From assembly GCA_018524725.1 (NCBI GenBank), contig JAEUWP010000343.1:1-52125 (forward strand): a stretch of DNA of 52,125 nucleotides. Direction: 5' to 3'. This document shows positions 31,996 through 44,043 of this stretch, piece by piece; positions within the stretch are counted from its first letter, which is position 1; each line of letters starts with the position of its first letter. Source of the DNA: Podaxis mareebaensis (taxonomy: Eukaryota; Basidiomycota; Agaricomycetes; Agaricales; Agaricaceae). The notes under the pieces are model-generated. The model had not been told where the DNA came from and did not search any database. It saw only the letters and a program-made list of their open reading frames with translations. A program made the position numbers and the translations under genes.

Positions 31996-34900
31996 CCTCC
32001 TCTGGCTGCTCACCCACACTCCCAAGCACACTCACACTTGCACCCACACTCGCCGCGCCCGTACCTGTGCTCACTCCTCCATTCCCAGTATCAACCCCCT
32101 TCTCACCGCCACTCCCATCCCGGCCATGCAACTCAACAGCATCCAAATCCCGCTCCAAATCCAAATCCAAATCAAACCCGGGGTCTCCATCAAGCATCTC
32201 AACATCCCCATTCTTGCCCTCCCCTACAGCGGCACTACTATCACGACTCTCGCCATCAGAGAGCTTAAGTTCCCGCACTAGACCTCTCAACTTGCCCACC
32301 TCCTTCCTCAACCTCCTAATTTCATCATCTCGCCTCTCCACACGCGCTTTCAACACCCTGATGTACTCGTTTCCGCAAATCAATAGCTGGAGTTTACTGA
32401 CACCCTTGTTCGGGCCTTCTGCGCCAGTTTTTGGGGGACCTCTAGGGGGCAGCGAACCAGGGAGAAGGGCGGACGAACGAGGGGGCCACGCGCCGGGGAT
32501 GCCGGGAATGACTCCGCCTCCAGTGCCCCCATCGTCCACGTCAGAAGGCAGTGGAATTGGGGGAAGGAGGGTACGGAGATCGTCGAACGTAGATTTGAGC
32601 GAGTCCCGGCGTTTTTGTTCAGCCGCTTTGTGTGAAGTTTTGCGAGGTGCCTGTGCTTGATTTTGTGAATCGTTCTTGGAGGTAGATGTATGTGAGGATG
32701 AGTTCGGATCAAGCGCACTGGCTGATGGAGTCAAAGTTCAGATTAGCGTTAACAGTAAGAATGGGTGACAACAGAAGCGTACCAGGTAGGATAGCTTTCA
32801 ATCCTGGACTCACACCTGCGCCTCCTGCGGTATTCCTCCTCGTCCTCCCGGCCGCGATACTCGTCGCAACACCTCCCATACCCGTACCGCCCTTACCCTT
32901 CTCGTTACTATCCTTCTCCTTATCACCAACCGCACTCCCCTTCCCACTTCTCTCCTTCTCCACCTCCCGTCCCTTCTTATCTTTACCTACAGAGCCGGCA
33001 GCATCAGGCCCACGAGGCGGCTGCGGCATACCTAATGTCGGTACCCCACCATGACTATGACCATGCCCAAAATTCCCAGCGGCACCAGACCCAGCGTTAT
33101 TCAACTTCGTAAGTCTCATAATACTCGCAGGCGTAGCAGGCAACAACGGCATCCCTCCGAATCCTATTCCCGCAACATCATCATTCATACCAGACGCTAA
33201 ATTTGGACTCGACCCCACCCCCGAACCCGAACCCGACCCCGACCCCGACCCGGATCCCGAGCTCGAACCGGAATTATTAGCGTTCGAACCACCGTTACCG
33301 CCAAGACTGGAACGACGTTGGTCGGGGGGCGCAGGCGGGGGCATGCTCTGATCCAAATCCACGGGTGAGGGCGTATCGCCCACCGCGACGCCCATCATCG
33401 AGAAACCAGTACCAGTTCCAATTGTTGACGTAGATGGGGTACTCGTGACGCTGGCGTTGCCACCGCTCCCCATAGTGTGTGGAGGTAAGGTTAACCCCAT
33501 CACGCCAGAATTGGAATTGGCGTTTGCCTGTGTCCGTGTAGTGCCCGCCCGTGAGCGCTGGCCACGCATGATAGGGGTGTTACTGACGGACTTCGAGCCC
33601 CGATACCCAGGACGTCTTTGAGATGACGTCCCGGGGCCTGAACCGACATTTGACGGTGTCGACGATGACGAAGGGGATGGATTACTCCCGGTGCCTGCCA
33701 TCCCACCCGCAGAATTCAACTCGACAGATAAGGGTGATGTCGGCGAAATAAGGGGCGAGGTATTAGAAGCTTGCGGGAGAAGCGTAAGCGGTGTCGAGTG
33801 CGAGTGGCTGTGGTGTTGAAGGGGGTGGTTGAGCCCGCCACGCATGGTGGACGGTGAATTCAGAGAATGTTTCTTTCGTAATGGTTCGGACGATTCGAAG
33901 GCACCGCCAGAAGTGTTGCCAGAGATAGATTGCTCATTCTCATCGTTACCCGAATTGCCCTCCGCAGGGCGCTTCGCGCGTAGGGAGGAGGGTGTGCCGC
34001 TGTGGTGGGAAAAACTCGTAGATCGGGCATGTTGTAAGTTAAGACCTGAGTCGTGTCCGCCTTGTGCTTGTTGGTGGTGCTGGTTCCCGGCGGCACCGAG
34101 CCAAGGGCTTGTGAGCGGAGATATCTCGATATCGAGCTCTGGCCCAGTATCAGTCATCGTAGACACACTGGAAAGTGTACTTGAAGGGGGAGCATTGGTA
34201 TCACCGAAAACTGGGCTCGTAGGATGAGAGGGTATAGTCGACTGGATGTGAAAGGCGATTTGCGGGGGAGCGGTATGAGCGTGCGACGCGCCATAATGTT
34301 GGGAGTGTGCATGCGAGCTAGGCTGCTGTTGTGAATGTGAGAAGGGATGGTCATTAGGGTGGTGAGTGGATTGGGGAGAAATGGGGGACTCGAGGAAAGG
34401 GTTTGCGTTTAAAATCATAGGAGGGACGAATTCCATCGCGTCGCCGCGCGGCCGTAGTTCTGATGAGGGGCCTGGATGATTCCGCTATCAATCTGAACAG
34501 CCTAGCAAGAATAGCCAAGGGCCCGACGCACCTGGAGTGGGAAGACCGGCAAACGACGATACAGCACCATTGTGAGACGAAGAGGAAGAAGAGCTTTGAT
34601 CTTTCAACGGGGGGAGGGGCAGGCCATTGGAGAGGATATCAGGCCGGTTCAGCGAGGGAGACGTTGCGAGAAAAGACTGTCCAGATATCAAGGCAATCTG
34701 ATTGTCGACTTGAGAGTGAGCGTCATACGAACGAAGCTGCGATAAACCGACCTGCTGTTGGAAGATTTGGTTCTGCAGCTGTTGAAGTTGCTGGAGCTGG
34801 GATAGCTTGAACTGCTGTTCGACAAACATCGCCTGGGCGTTATACTGCATGTTTGAAGCACCTGAGCCCTGCATCTGCTGCCCGGCCATCCCGACGAGCT

Positions 34901-35165
34901 GATCACCGACATTCTGAATCTGCATCATGTTACTGAGCATATTCATGGTAAGCTGGCTTTGCAGATTCGACATGGGTGAGAGCGAGGGGTTTGTCGACTG
35001 CGAGCTCGACGACGGACCGGACGAGGGCTGAAAAGATATGGATTGAGCACCCTGTTGCTGGTGGATGTGGTCCTGTTGCATGGAGGACGGCGTTGGGAAC
35101 AGGGACGCGAAGAAGCCTTTGTGGGAGTCGTGATGATGGTGGTTGTGGAAGAGGTGAGTATCCAT
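31982..35165 (-). CDS. bHLH transcription factor with long disordered N-terminus
   Basis: Three exons: 35165-34532, 34471-32783 and 32721-31982. They encode 1020 residues. The N-terminal two thirds is low complexity: Gln-rich near 120-170, then Ser/Pro/Gly/His-rich, with an (SG)n run encoded by a CCCGAC repeat. The bHLH domain starts near residue 800 with the basic region SHKAAEQKRRDSLK; His, Glu and Arg stand at the E-box (CACGTG/CANNTG) contact positions. Helix 1 is TFDDLRTLLPP. A loop expanded to about 50 Pro/Gly-rich residues follows, then helix 2 NKGVSKLQLLICGNEYIRVL and a zipper-like extension. It should act as a nuclear dimer. Whether it corresponds to Pho4/NUC-1 or another fungal bHLH regulator cannot be told from sequence. 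Both introns (60 and 61 bp) splice in frame. Confidence 0.88.
33221..33260. repeat. CCCGAC hexanucleotide microsatellite in the bHLH gene
   Basis: About seven imperfect units of CCCGAC/CCCGAA lie in exon 2 and encode alternating Ser-Gly. As a multiple of three it can expand or contract without breaking the frame. Confidence 0.7.
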
Positions 35166-35604
35166 ATTGCAGAATGTTGATGGACACAATATGGGCCTGA
35201 TATGGTTCTCTTTCCCAGCTCCGGCTCCGGTCCGTTCATATGTTTGTATTTTCCCGACAAATAGGATGTCGACTCCCGAGTCCTGGCTCCGACCTGTCCC
35301 CTCCTGTCCCTTACAACATGGTGCAGGATCGCTGATGCTTCCAATCCGGATTCGTTGTGTTCCCTTGTGTTCCTCAGCCCCTGCATCACGGCTTTTTCAG
35401 ACGCAAGTCCACGAACGTTTATCGCATACCCTCTCCCCTACCACTCGTGTGACTACGTAAACTCGCGGAAAATCAGAAAAAGTACTACATGCAACCTAGG
35501 GTCTAGCACTGCCTCGTCCCCTTCCGCCTCGCGACATCCGAAGGAAAAAATTCTTATCCTTCCCCATATACACCTCCAACGCGACGCTGCGACGCCTCTC
35601 CTTT

Positions 35605-36412
35605 TCAGACGAAGGTTATGTCCCAGTGGCTTTTCTCGTCCTGGATGAAAAATTCCCCCGCCACATCAGCATTAGCCAACAACAGCGACATGGGAGTAGC
35701 TGCCACTCCCAGGCACAACCAACTGAGTCATAATAAGCTAGCAATACTCACGCAATATGTGTTTTTAGCAGTATCTTGCCACTGCGGGAAACCGTCGCCC
35801 CTGTTCGCTATCTGCTTGAACGTCTTTTTGATGAAATTATCAATAGTGGCGCCCTTCCGCACGTCGACCTTGAATCCGTTCGCGTGCGAGCGCGTTCCTT
35901 TCGCATGTCCGGTCTCTGTGCCGCCTGTAATAACAATATTCGCCCCAGACTGTTTCTTCAAATTGATCACCCCATCAATAGTTCCAGAGAGAATACCATC
36001 GAGTGAGGTGCAGGTCGGTTTATTCCTGTCATTTTTATCCGTTATCAGTGATAAATATCAGAAATGTCGTAATTGATCTAATTGCAGCGGGAACTCCACT
36101 CACTTGTCAGTGCAGTTGCCACTGGACACCGTCGTAATCCCAGCAGCTTTCAATCTTGCAGCCGCTTCGGCCTGTGTCAACTTTGTACCCGACCTCCCTT
36201 CTAATTCCCGTAGTCCCAGTCCAGCAACCCCGGGAGCTCCCACCGGCAAACTCAAAGCCGTGGCGGTCATAATAGCTAGTAGATGCATTCCAATGGTAAT
36301 CAACCGGAAAACGGAGGGGAATGCCGCAAACTGAAATGGCCACGAAGATTCGGCTTCGGTTCAATTCTCGGTCGCATTTTCTAAGTCCGGGAAAAGTATG
36401 GCGCACCTTCAT
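35605..36412 (-). CDS. Secreted DD-peptidase/hedgehog-fold (M15-like) protein
   Basis: Four exons: 36412-36407 (ATG AAG only), 36330-36104, 36025-35752 and 35640-35605. They encode 180 residues. The first exon joins in phase to give MKFAAFPSVFRLITIG and a hydrophobic stretch HLLAIMTATALSL, a likely signal sequence. The mature part has LTQAEAAARLKAAGI and CTDKNKPTCTSLDGI. The zinc-site pattern is TETGHAKG...SHANGFKVD, like the SxHxxGxAxD box of M15 peptidases. The terminal KSHWDITFV supplies the HW histidine. Bacterial M15 enzymes cut peptidoglycan peptides. The fungal secreted homologues have no established substrate that I know of; bacterial cell walls are one possibility. All junctions hold frame and nothing looks broken. 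Confidence 0.72.
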
Positions 36413-36544
36413 GGTTATTATTTATTCGACGTGTAAGTTGAAGTGCGTGTTCGAAAAGATTGAGTAGGTGAACCTGCCACTGGCTAACGAATGGAAAGAA
36501 AAGAAAGCGTATTGAACTACCTCCAACTCTACGCTCCCGTGCAG

Positions 36545-36552
36545 GTTATATA
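36545..36552 (-). promoter_or_regulatory. TATA box of the M15-like gene
   Basis: GTATATAAC on the minus strand lies about 135-140 bp upstream of the ATG at 36412. Confidence 0.4.
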
Positions 36553-38301
36553 CCTCCTACAACCCAGACAGGAGATAGCTAACATCTCTACTCCATCGTT
36601 ATCCCACAAAAGCTTCTTGACTTGCATCTCCCGTCTGATAAATGACAATGTTCCCACCACTACTTCCACCGGTAGCAATCTCGATCCATGGACCTGGGCC
36701 TATTCCAAGCCTAGCACGCCACGATTCATCATAACGAACACACCTCGAACAGGCAACCGTCCGTATCAAGCTCTCTCAAAGCATGCTGATCCTCATCAGA
36801 TCCCGTGCAGGAGTAATCAGCCACAATACTACATATGACATTCTATAGTTTTCCACTTGGCTAACGTAAATTAAATCTATTCGGTGCCGCTATGGATTCA
36901 AGAGTAAGGCCCAAGAGTTACCAACGCTCACAGAATAGCATGTCAGGTACATCCTCAATGACCTCTACTGCACGGTGCATCAAGCCCCGTCCCAAGCAAC
37001 ATTACCCAACTTCGGATCATAGTCACCTACTCTCTTACGATCATGCATCCTATGAATCACCAACTTTCCAACGGCCATCATCCAAATCAACTAACTGCTC
37101 ATACCTTGACGCCCCTTGACACCCATCCACGCCAGTCTTGAATAGCGACAGAGACCGGCTATACCTAAGTAATCGTTGAACACACTCATCACATCATGAA
37201 ATCACAAAAACAATCCAACTATTTTTCGACAAGCGTCGAGAAATCAAAGAATCAACCTGTCAGAGTCATCTGGTCCCCGCACAGGTATGCGCAAACATGA
37301 TGCCCGAATCAGTAACGCGAGGCGCTGACGGGTATTTCTTTGGAAGCTCCCTAGCCCCTATGGCTTTATATGATCGTCCTCTTCATGGATTGATGTTGAG
37401 TTGTCGTGGAAGCCAGTTCGATTCCCGACCATTTAATAAATGCGATTAAGCAGGATGTTCAGCCTCAGACCTTGGCGCTCTGCGTCGTAAGATATTGGAC
37501 GTCAAGACAAAATTGATCAAGGATGTCACTACTCCTCGCGGAGAAGGGCACTTGATCAACACATGCATCTGTCCATAAGACATACCAATGTTGTTCAGGA
37601 CAGATTCTCGGATCAACTCTCTTTTGTTGCTCGTTAGGGTGTATGAGCTTACACCGCCTGTTGGGCTATTGCTGCCACTCATTGGCATGTATGCATGGAA
37701 CCTTGCGAAAATAGATCCGCGAGCGACCTAAGCCATCAACAGCTGGAAGTAAAGGACCCAACACAAGTTACTGGACACCTTTAACCTGTTGATTGCGGCA
37801 CCACCGCAGTAACCGTGTGTGGGGCAGTCGTGTTGCAACTCGCATAGGATATCGACCTCCATGTTTTCCAAGAGTCACGTTTGTGACCAAGACGGTGTGG
37901 TAGCTATTGTTTTCCCCAGCTCTGACATCTGGCAGATGGATCTTGCCAAGAGAACAACAATCTAACGGTCAACAAAGTTCGAAAGATTCAGCGACAGCGA
38001 CATCGAGTCACCCTATCACCATTTGTTGATAGACAGATCCCCAAAGGATCTCACAATGTCCGGTAACTACCAATGGTATTAATCGTGCCCATGTTCTACA
38101 AGCCAGACTGAGCAGGCGAGGTGAGGTAAGTCGAACATAACAATATTAGGAGTGTATAAGTAGAGCAACATGCAGCGTCGCGAAGGTAAGTATCGACATT
38201 AGAAGGGTATAAAGATCTGCATCCACCAAGGCGAGTCAACACACCTATCAGAATCTGTAGCTAGTGTCCACTCACGTACCAGAATGACCATGCCAAAACA
38301 C
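36553..38301. other. Intergenic stretch without supported gene
   Basis: Open frames of 75-115 codons (36491-36838 plus, 36892-37119 plus, 37688-37446 minus) have no family-like motif. AGTTCGATTCCCG near 37408 resembles a tRNA T-arm, but no matching acceptor stem or D-arm is present. Confidence 0.4.
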
Positions 38302-41300
38302 TCATACATCACCTTCCACGGCCTTTTTATGCTTCAAAAAGCTCGTAATGGTGGTCTTCAACCGCTCTAGCACCTCCCTGTTCTTGGCCTCATCATCTAA
38401 TTTAACCTCCCCGCTGGCAAGCCTAACCAAATACACCCAATCGGCTTGTATATTCAGGGGTATCTTGGCTGACGCGTTCTTTTTCTGCTTCAGCTCCAAC
38501 TTTTCCTTGAACTGCTTGGCAAACTGCTTGGACACAACTTCCGCTCTCTCGACGACTTCAAGTGGCACACCAGCGAGGTTGGCCACGTGAGTGCCAAATG
38601 AAGACTCCGCCACCCCTTCAACGAGCTTGTATAAGAATACAAGCTACATTTACAATTAGTGAGCATACTACGAGGTAAGTGGAAGATGTAGATGGGGCGA
38701 ACCTCTTTCTTTTCGTCGTCGACCAGTGTTGACATATGCATATTTCTGATGTTGGGATGATACGCAAAGTCATCCGTGAGTGAGCCGTAATGGGTTGCGA
38801 AGAATGTCAACGGAAGAGTGTGGGTCGCGAGTTGATGCAACACGGCACCAGCAATTGCCATCCCGTCCTTGAATAGAAGCGTCAACCACATAAGAGTATG
38901 GATGGAGTATAGGGACTTACGTATGTAGATGTTCCCCGTCCGAGCTCTAGTGAGATATCAGCTAGGAACTCCGTGAAGCACAAAGAAAACGTACCGTCGA
39001 GGATGACAAGCGATCTCGGCGTTGCATCTCGCAAAATCTTACAGCTGCGAAAGCGATCGTTGGCATTTAACCCTATGCACACACATCCGAGGAGGCTTAC
39101 CATTCGTCCAACTCAACCTTGAATGTGCTTGCGTGAGAGAACATGTTGTCGTATGCGCCCATACGAGTAATGATGGCATCCACAGGACTAAGTCTGCAAA
39201 CGGGATCAGTTGAATTTCCGACATGCACAGCGACCAGCTCACCTCGCTCTCGCGGCGGGGACGAACATGCCAAGTTGTGCCATGATCTATTACATATATC
39301 AGAACTCTACCATGGCGCCCGAAGGCAAGAATCACATACCACGCCGATAGCAGTCATCCGCATGAGCTACAAACCGAGAGCTTGAGTTTTGAGGCTCGAC
39401 GGGTGGAAATGATGGTACATACCGTAGATTTTCCACTGCAAGCGAAGACAAAATCAGCCAACACCTTACTCCCAGTATAGGATACTTACGCCATGTTAGG
39501 TCCCGTCAACAATGCAACCTTGCCAACATCCCCACCAAGTTTGACATCATTCGCAATAAAGTTCTTCAGATTTGTGCTCAAGCATAAAATTGGATGTCTT
39601 AGCTCCTCAAAGTCGACGAACGCCGAGCCGTGCCCGTTTTCAACGAATTCCGGTCTACATGCGGGTGAACCGATCACGGTCGATGATTTTGCTAAACTGG
39701 ACAGGCAATCGAGTTCAGCAAAAACTCGGATTGCACGTAGCCAGACACTGCGATCCTGATCGAACTCGCCAAAGACTCGGAATTTGAAGTTCTTGGTTGC
39801 CGTTGTCCGGTTTTCTCGTGCCTCTTTCAGCTGGCGGATTTTGGGCTGGAGGCGGGGGACAATGTAACGGTTCTTAGCCTAAGTCTCCGGCGTCAGAATC
39901 ACATCGCAAGCGCCAAGACATCGATGTACCTTGGTGCCACTATTCTTTGTCCAACTTGAAGGTACTTTCTTGCCTACAGGCGTCTCAACAAGATAGATGT
40001 CCTATCACGAACGTCAATGCTCGGTGTCAGTGTAATATACTATGAACATACTTTATTGCCGATAGCGCTATGCCAGTAGGCGAGCTTGAATCTGCGTCAG
40101 TGTCGATTAGTTTCTGGTCTTCGAAATGACTGGCATGACCTACCCAACTTCCTCCTCCAGCTCCCCAAGCGCCTCCTCCAACTCCTTCTCAACGCTGGTA
40201 ATCTCGGCAACAATCTTGTCATACTCTTCGTCCTTCCCTTTCTGCGGCAATAATTCATCTGTATCTGCACCGCCCCAACAGGCGAACACGTAAATGCGTA
40301 AGCGACATGGTTTGAACGTCGTGAGTCACACACACCTTTTTCCCCCACGTTTGGCTTCTGGAACATATCCTCAATATGCTTCACATGAGGCACAAGGTCA
40401 GGAGCACCACGCAGCAGACCCAGAATCGTCTTAGACTTGAAACTCTCCGACTCATCAGCCAGCTTGTTTAGCCCTCGACTCAGCTTTCTGAACGACTACA
40501 CCACGTTCAGGATCAGCTTTCATTTAATTGAAGAGAAGCACAGCTTACCGAAAGGACCCTCAAGAAATCTTTAATCTTGCAGTTTTTGGCATGTATCCTG
40601 GACACAATTCGCTCTAGATCTGGTAACCCTTTCGCAATCTCGGCAAACTCGGCCTCGAAGGTCGGGTGATCCATGATATCCTGAACTGCGTCAAGCCTCG
40701 CATTGATATCGGCAACGTTTCGCAGAGGCATGCATAACCAGATACGGAAAAGTCGTTTACCTGGCATAATTTCACGTCAGAGTTTGTATCGCGCACGGCG
40801 TGTAGATAGCATACCAAATGGTGTTATGCATCGGCTTAAGAGCTTGAGCAAAGTGCCATCTTCAGTGCCTTCGTTGTTGAGAAGAATCTAAGCACGAGGT
40901 CAGATGAGCTGAGCTGTATACTTCCGCAGCCGGGGGACAAGTATGGCACATGCCTCGAGGTGGGCCAAGCTTTGCCCTTCAAGGGTCAGCCCCTGACCAC
41001 GCTTCATAGGATCATACACGTTGAAGTTCTTCATACTAATGATATCCTTGTCGATGTTTAATTGCCGCAAGTACCTAATTGTGATCCTCAGCACCATGCA
41101 TCGTCCGAGAGTAAAACACTAATCACTAACCAGATCATATAACCGAGGGCTTCAATAGCTTTTGGGTACGACATCATCTGTCGTATAGATTCTGGGACTG
41201 ATGACGACAGAACATTATCGCCCTCCATATCTTCGTCTTCCCCTGACGGGAAAAGTGCCTTCAGCTGTTCTAGCGTCTGATCGTAGTCAAACCCTTCAAC

Positions 41301-43716
41301 CGTTCGCAAGCCAGTCCAGAGACAATTGGCCGGTAGGATTGCTTTGAGCATCCGGGTAGTTGAAACCGACAACGTTCCCTGGCATGGGTTGGTTAAGGAT
41401 GAAACAATCACGTCATTACGCGCACCTTCTTAAACAACAGCTCCTTAGGCCGTATCTGTCTCATGAGCGTCTCCAGCTTAGTGCGACAAATATCATCCTC
41501 AAACGCGCTGAGGTTGAATTGTGACGTCGAACAATCCAAGACACAAATACCGAATTTGTTCTTTGTATCTTTGCCATCCTCTGAGGGGTGCTCAGCGATA
41601 GCAACGCAGTGGCCGGCTTGATCATCGGTTAATAGCTCTGGGTCGACAAGTGTGCCGTTCGTGTAAACTTTGTTGAGTTCTCTAATGAAGTGTAAGCACG
41701 GAGTAGAAAGAGAGGGAATGAGTAGGATAACATGCCGTCTGACAATCTTGTCCTTGGCCTTGTCTTCGCTGGCCTTTCCCTTGGACTTATTCGCAACAAC
41801 ACGCATTTCCGCACCGAGAGCAGTTTCGGATTGGTCAACGCGGCCAACCTTGTAGCCTGGCGAGAGAAATTTCATGAGAACCAGGACGTGGGGATCTACG
41901 GACAGTCTGTAACCAACCTTTGCCAAGGAATTTCCTATATTACGGACAATGTCAACTTAAGATTAGTCCATGCACGAAACACGTACGCAGCCCAAAAGTT
42001 GAAGGACATCTCCGGGACACCGACCTTACGATTATCCATCAGCATGCTACAAATAAGGGCGGAAGAGGGGGTTACCATCGACATTTTCACCCGTGAAGTC
42101 AGTTTGAGGTCAAATTCCTGGTGTCCAATCCGCGCGTCGTCTTCATAAAGCTAGAAAAGGAACGTCAGCAAGATGAGGTTACCAAAGCAGTTTCCTACGT
42201 ACCTCAAAGAATTTTCTGTACATAAAATAAATTATCAGCCTAAGATGAGGATGAACCAACGAGAAAAGTGCTTTACCCTTTCTGGAAGAAAAGGATCTAA
42301 AAGTACTCTTCAGCAAGAGGCCGTATGAGGAAGAAGGCGTACATACCGTGTCGTAGTGATTCTGCTTAATCTATGCACATATCTCAGGATTGAAGAATGA
42401 ACGAGAGGGATCGTGACGAACCTCCCAGAACTATCGATCTTGTCAGCATAAACTATATTGACGACTTGAAACTGAACCTACCTGCTTTTCAAACGGTGTA
42501 AATTCTTTCCAGGCCGAGGGCGGTATATACAGGGTTCTTGGGTCGTAACCAGGTTCTCCAGGCCTCCGACCATCTTTCTGAGGAGGACTCAGCGACTTTC
42601 AGGGTCAATAGATAACTTACGCACATCCTTGACATCTTGAAGGAACGAATAGGGGTCTTCCGCGGACTTCTTTTCGTTCTTCTTTCCTTGCTCCCTTTGC
42701 TCTGCTGCGGTCAAGAAGCTGTAACACCCTCCCCCAGACCCGGTTTCCAGAGGGTTTGTCACTTTGGCAGTTTTCGCACCGGGCCTCGTACTCTTTGACC
42801 CTGCTTTCTTCTTCTTGCCGCTATCAATATCGGATTCTTCCGTTAAATCATCATCATCCGATAGAATTGATCGACGAGAGGATGCCGAAGAGCGACTGGA
42901 GGAGGACTTGACGGATTTGTTGTCAGCTTCTGAGTCTGATCCCGAAGGTGCAATGAAATCGTCATCATCCGACGAGGCGCGCGACCGTTTGCCTGGAAAT
43001 TAATTTTTAGCTCAGTGTCACCAACATCGAAAAGTTGTTCACCTTTTTTGGTCGGGGATTTCTTGAACCGTGTTAAGCGTTGAGAGAAATTGCTTGACCT
43101 GTCATCCCCGTCCTCCTCGTCTTCTCCTTCACTGAGCGCTAGTGCAAGGCGTTGACGTTTACTGCGGCCTGTGGTTTATTAGAAACACGGGGCAGCATAA
43201 GCGTGTGTTATACACACCTTTTGTCGGAATAGGAGAAGAATTTAGCACGGCAAGCTTCGGCTTGGAAGGGTCTGCTTCTTCGTCCGAATCCGCAATGATT
43301 TTACGCTTCCTATAAACCTGCTGGACGCCATGAGTTGTGATATTGCATCAGCAGAATAAATAAGGACTTACCACACTCTTGACATGTGCCCGTTTCCCGG
43401 CTTCCGCCTCCCCATCAGAAAGCATATCAACGTCAATTGGATCACTTGTCGGAGGTGTACTGGCAATACGCGAAGATGAACTTGCAACGACTGATGAGGC
43501 AATAGCACGCGCATTTACTGCTTTTGTTTCAGGTGTATGAGGTTCATGCGCTGTACCAGACGCGTCTTCACTAGCGGACATGGCAGAGGACTTTCGGATG
43601 ACTGGCTTCGGTACAGGTTTTGCCTGTGAGCTCGAAGCGCCATTAGGAGTTTTGGAGAAGAATGACGTTAAACTCTTTTGCTTGAAAGCATCCTTTGCCT
43701 TGTCCTTGGGTGGCAT
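38302..43716 (-). CDS. MSH6: DNA mismatch repair protein Msh6
   Basis: Start ATG 43716, stop 38302, more than 20 exons. The N-terminus carries a PCNA-binding PIP box QKSLTSFF (residues 13-20) and a charged disordered region. The MutS mismatch-binding domain begins at [39 protein letters not shown], where bars mark introns. KFFELYE holds the Phe-X-Glu that inserts at mismatches in Msh6. Connector, lever and clamp regions follow ([15 protein letters not shown]). The C-terminal ABC ATPase has [12 protein letters not shown] (Walker A), SLVILD (Walker B) and ELGRGTST (signature). Msh6 pairs with Msh2 as MutS-alpha to recognise base mismatches and small loops. I traced the catalytic and mismatch-binding exons in frame but not every intron. 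The gene is divergent from the methyltransferase at 44044, with 327 bp between start codons. Confidence 0.95.
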
Positions 43717-44043
43717 GGTTGAGACAAGATGATAATGCAGCGGGGGAGCAAGTGCGTATATGCCAAGAGAACGCGTTGGGTGGTGTTTGGCGCGGTGGCT
43801 CGTCAAATTAGGTACACGTGACGTTTTACGAAACGGTGAGTGCCTGGTCTACGAGGGGACAATTTGTTTCGTTAGGTAAATCCTTACTTGTTCTCTTCAC
43901 TCCGCAACGAGTGGTCGGAAGATCAACGAAATAAACAGTTCAACTCCATTCAGGTTATCACTTTTAGTGCCCATCGGACTTGGGTCTGATCCCATCAACT
44001 CCGTCCGAAACCAGGGGAATCAGGACCCGATAACGTTGGTACC

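Noticed and set aside
32686..34227. Plus-strand frames of 122 and 132 codons opposite the bHLH gene
   Set aside because: These are antisense shadows of low-complexity Ser/Pro/Gly coding sequence.
31693..35165. bHLH gene as an SREBP homologue (bHLH plus two membrane helices)
   Set aside because: The basic region has Arg where SREBPs have the diagnostic Tyr, and no splice in the right phase joins the two-helix ORF to the bHLH frame.
37395..37425. tRNA-like T-arm AGTTCGATTCCCG
   Set aside because: No paired acceptor stem, anticodon arm or D-arm could be found around it.
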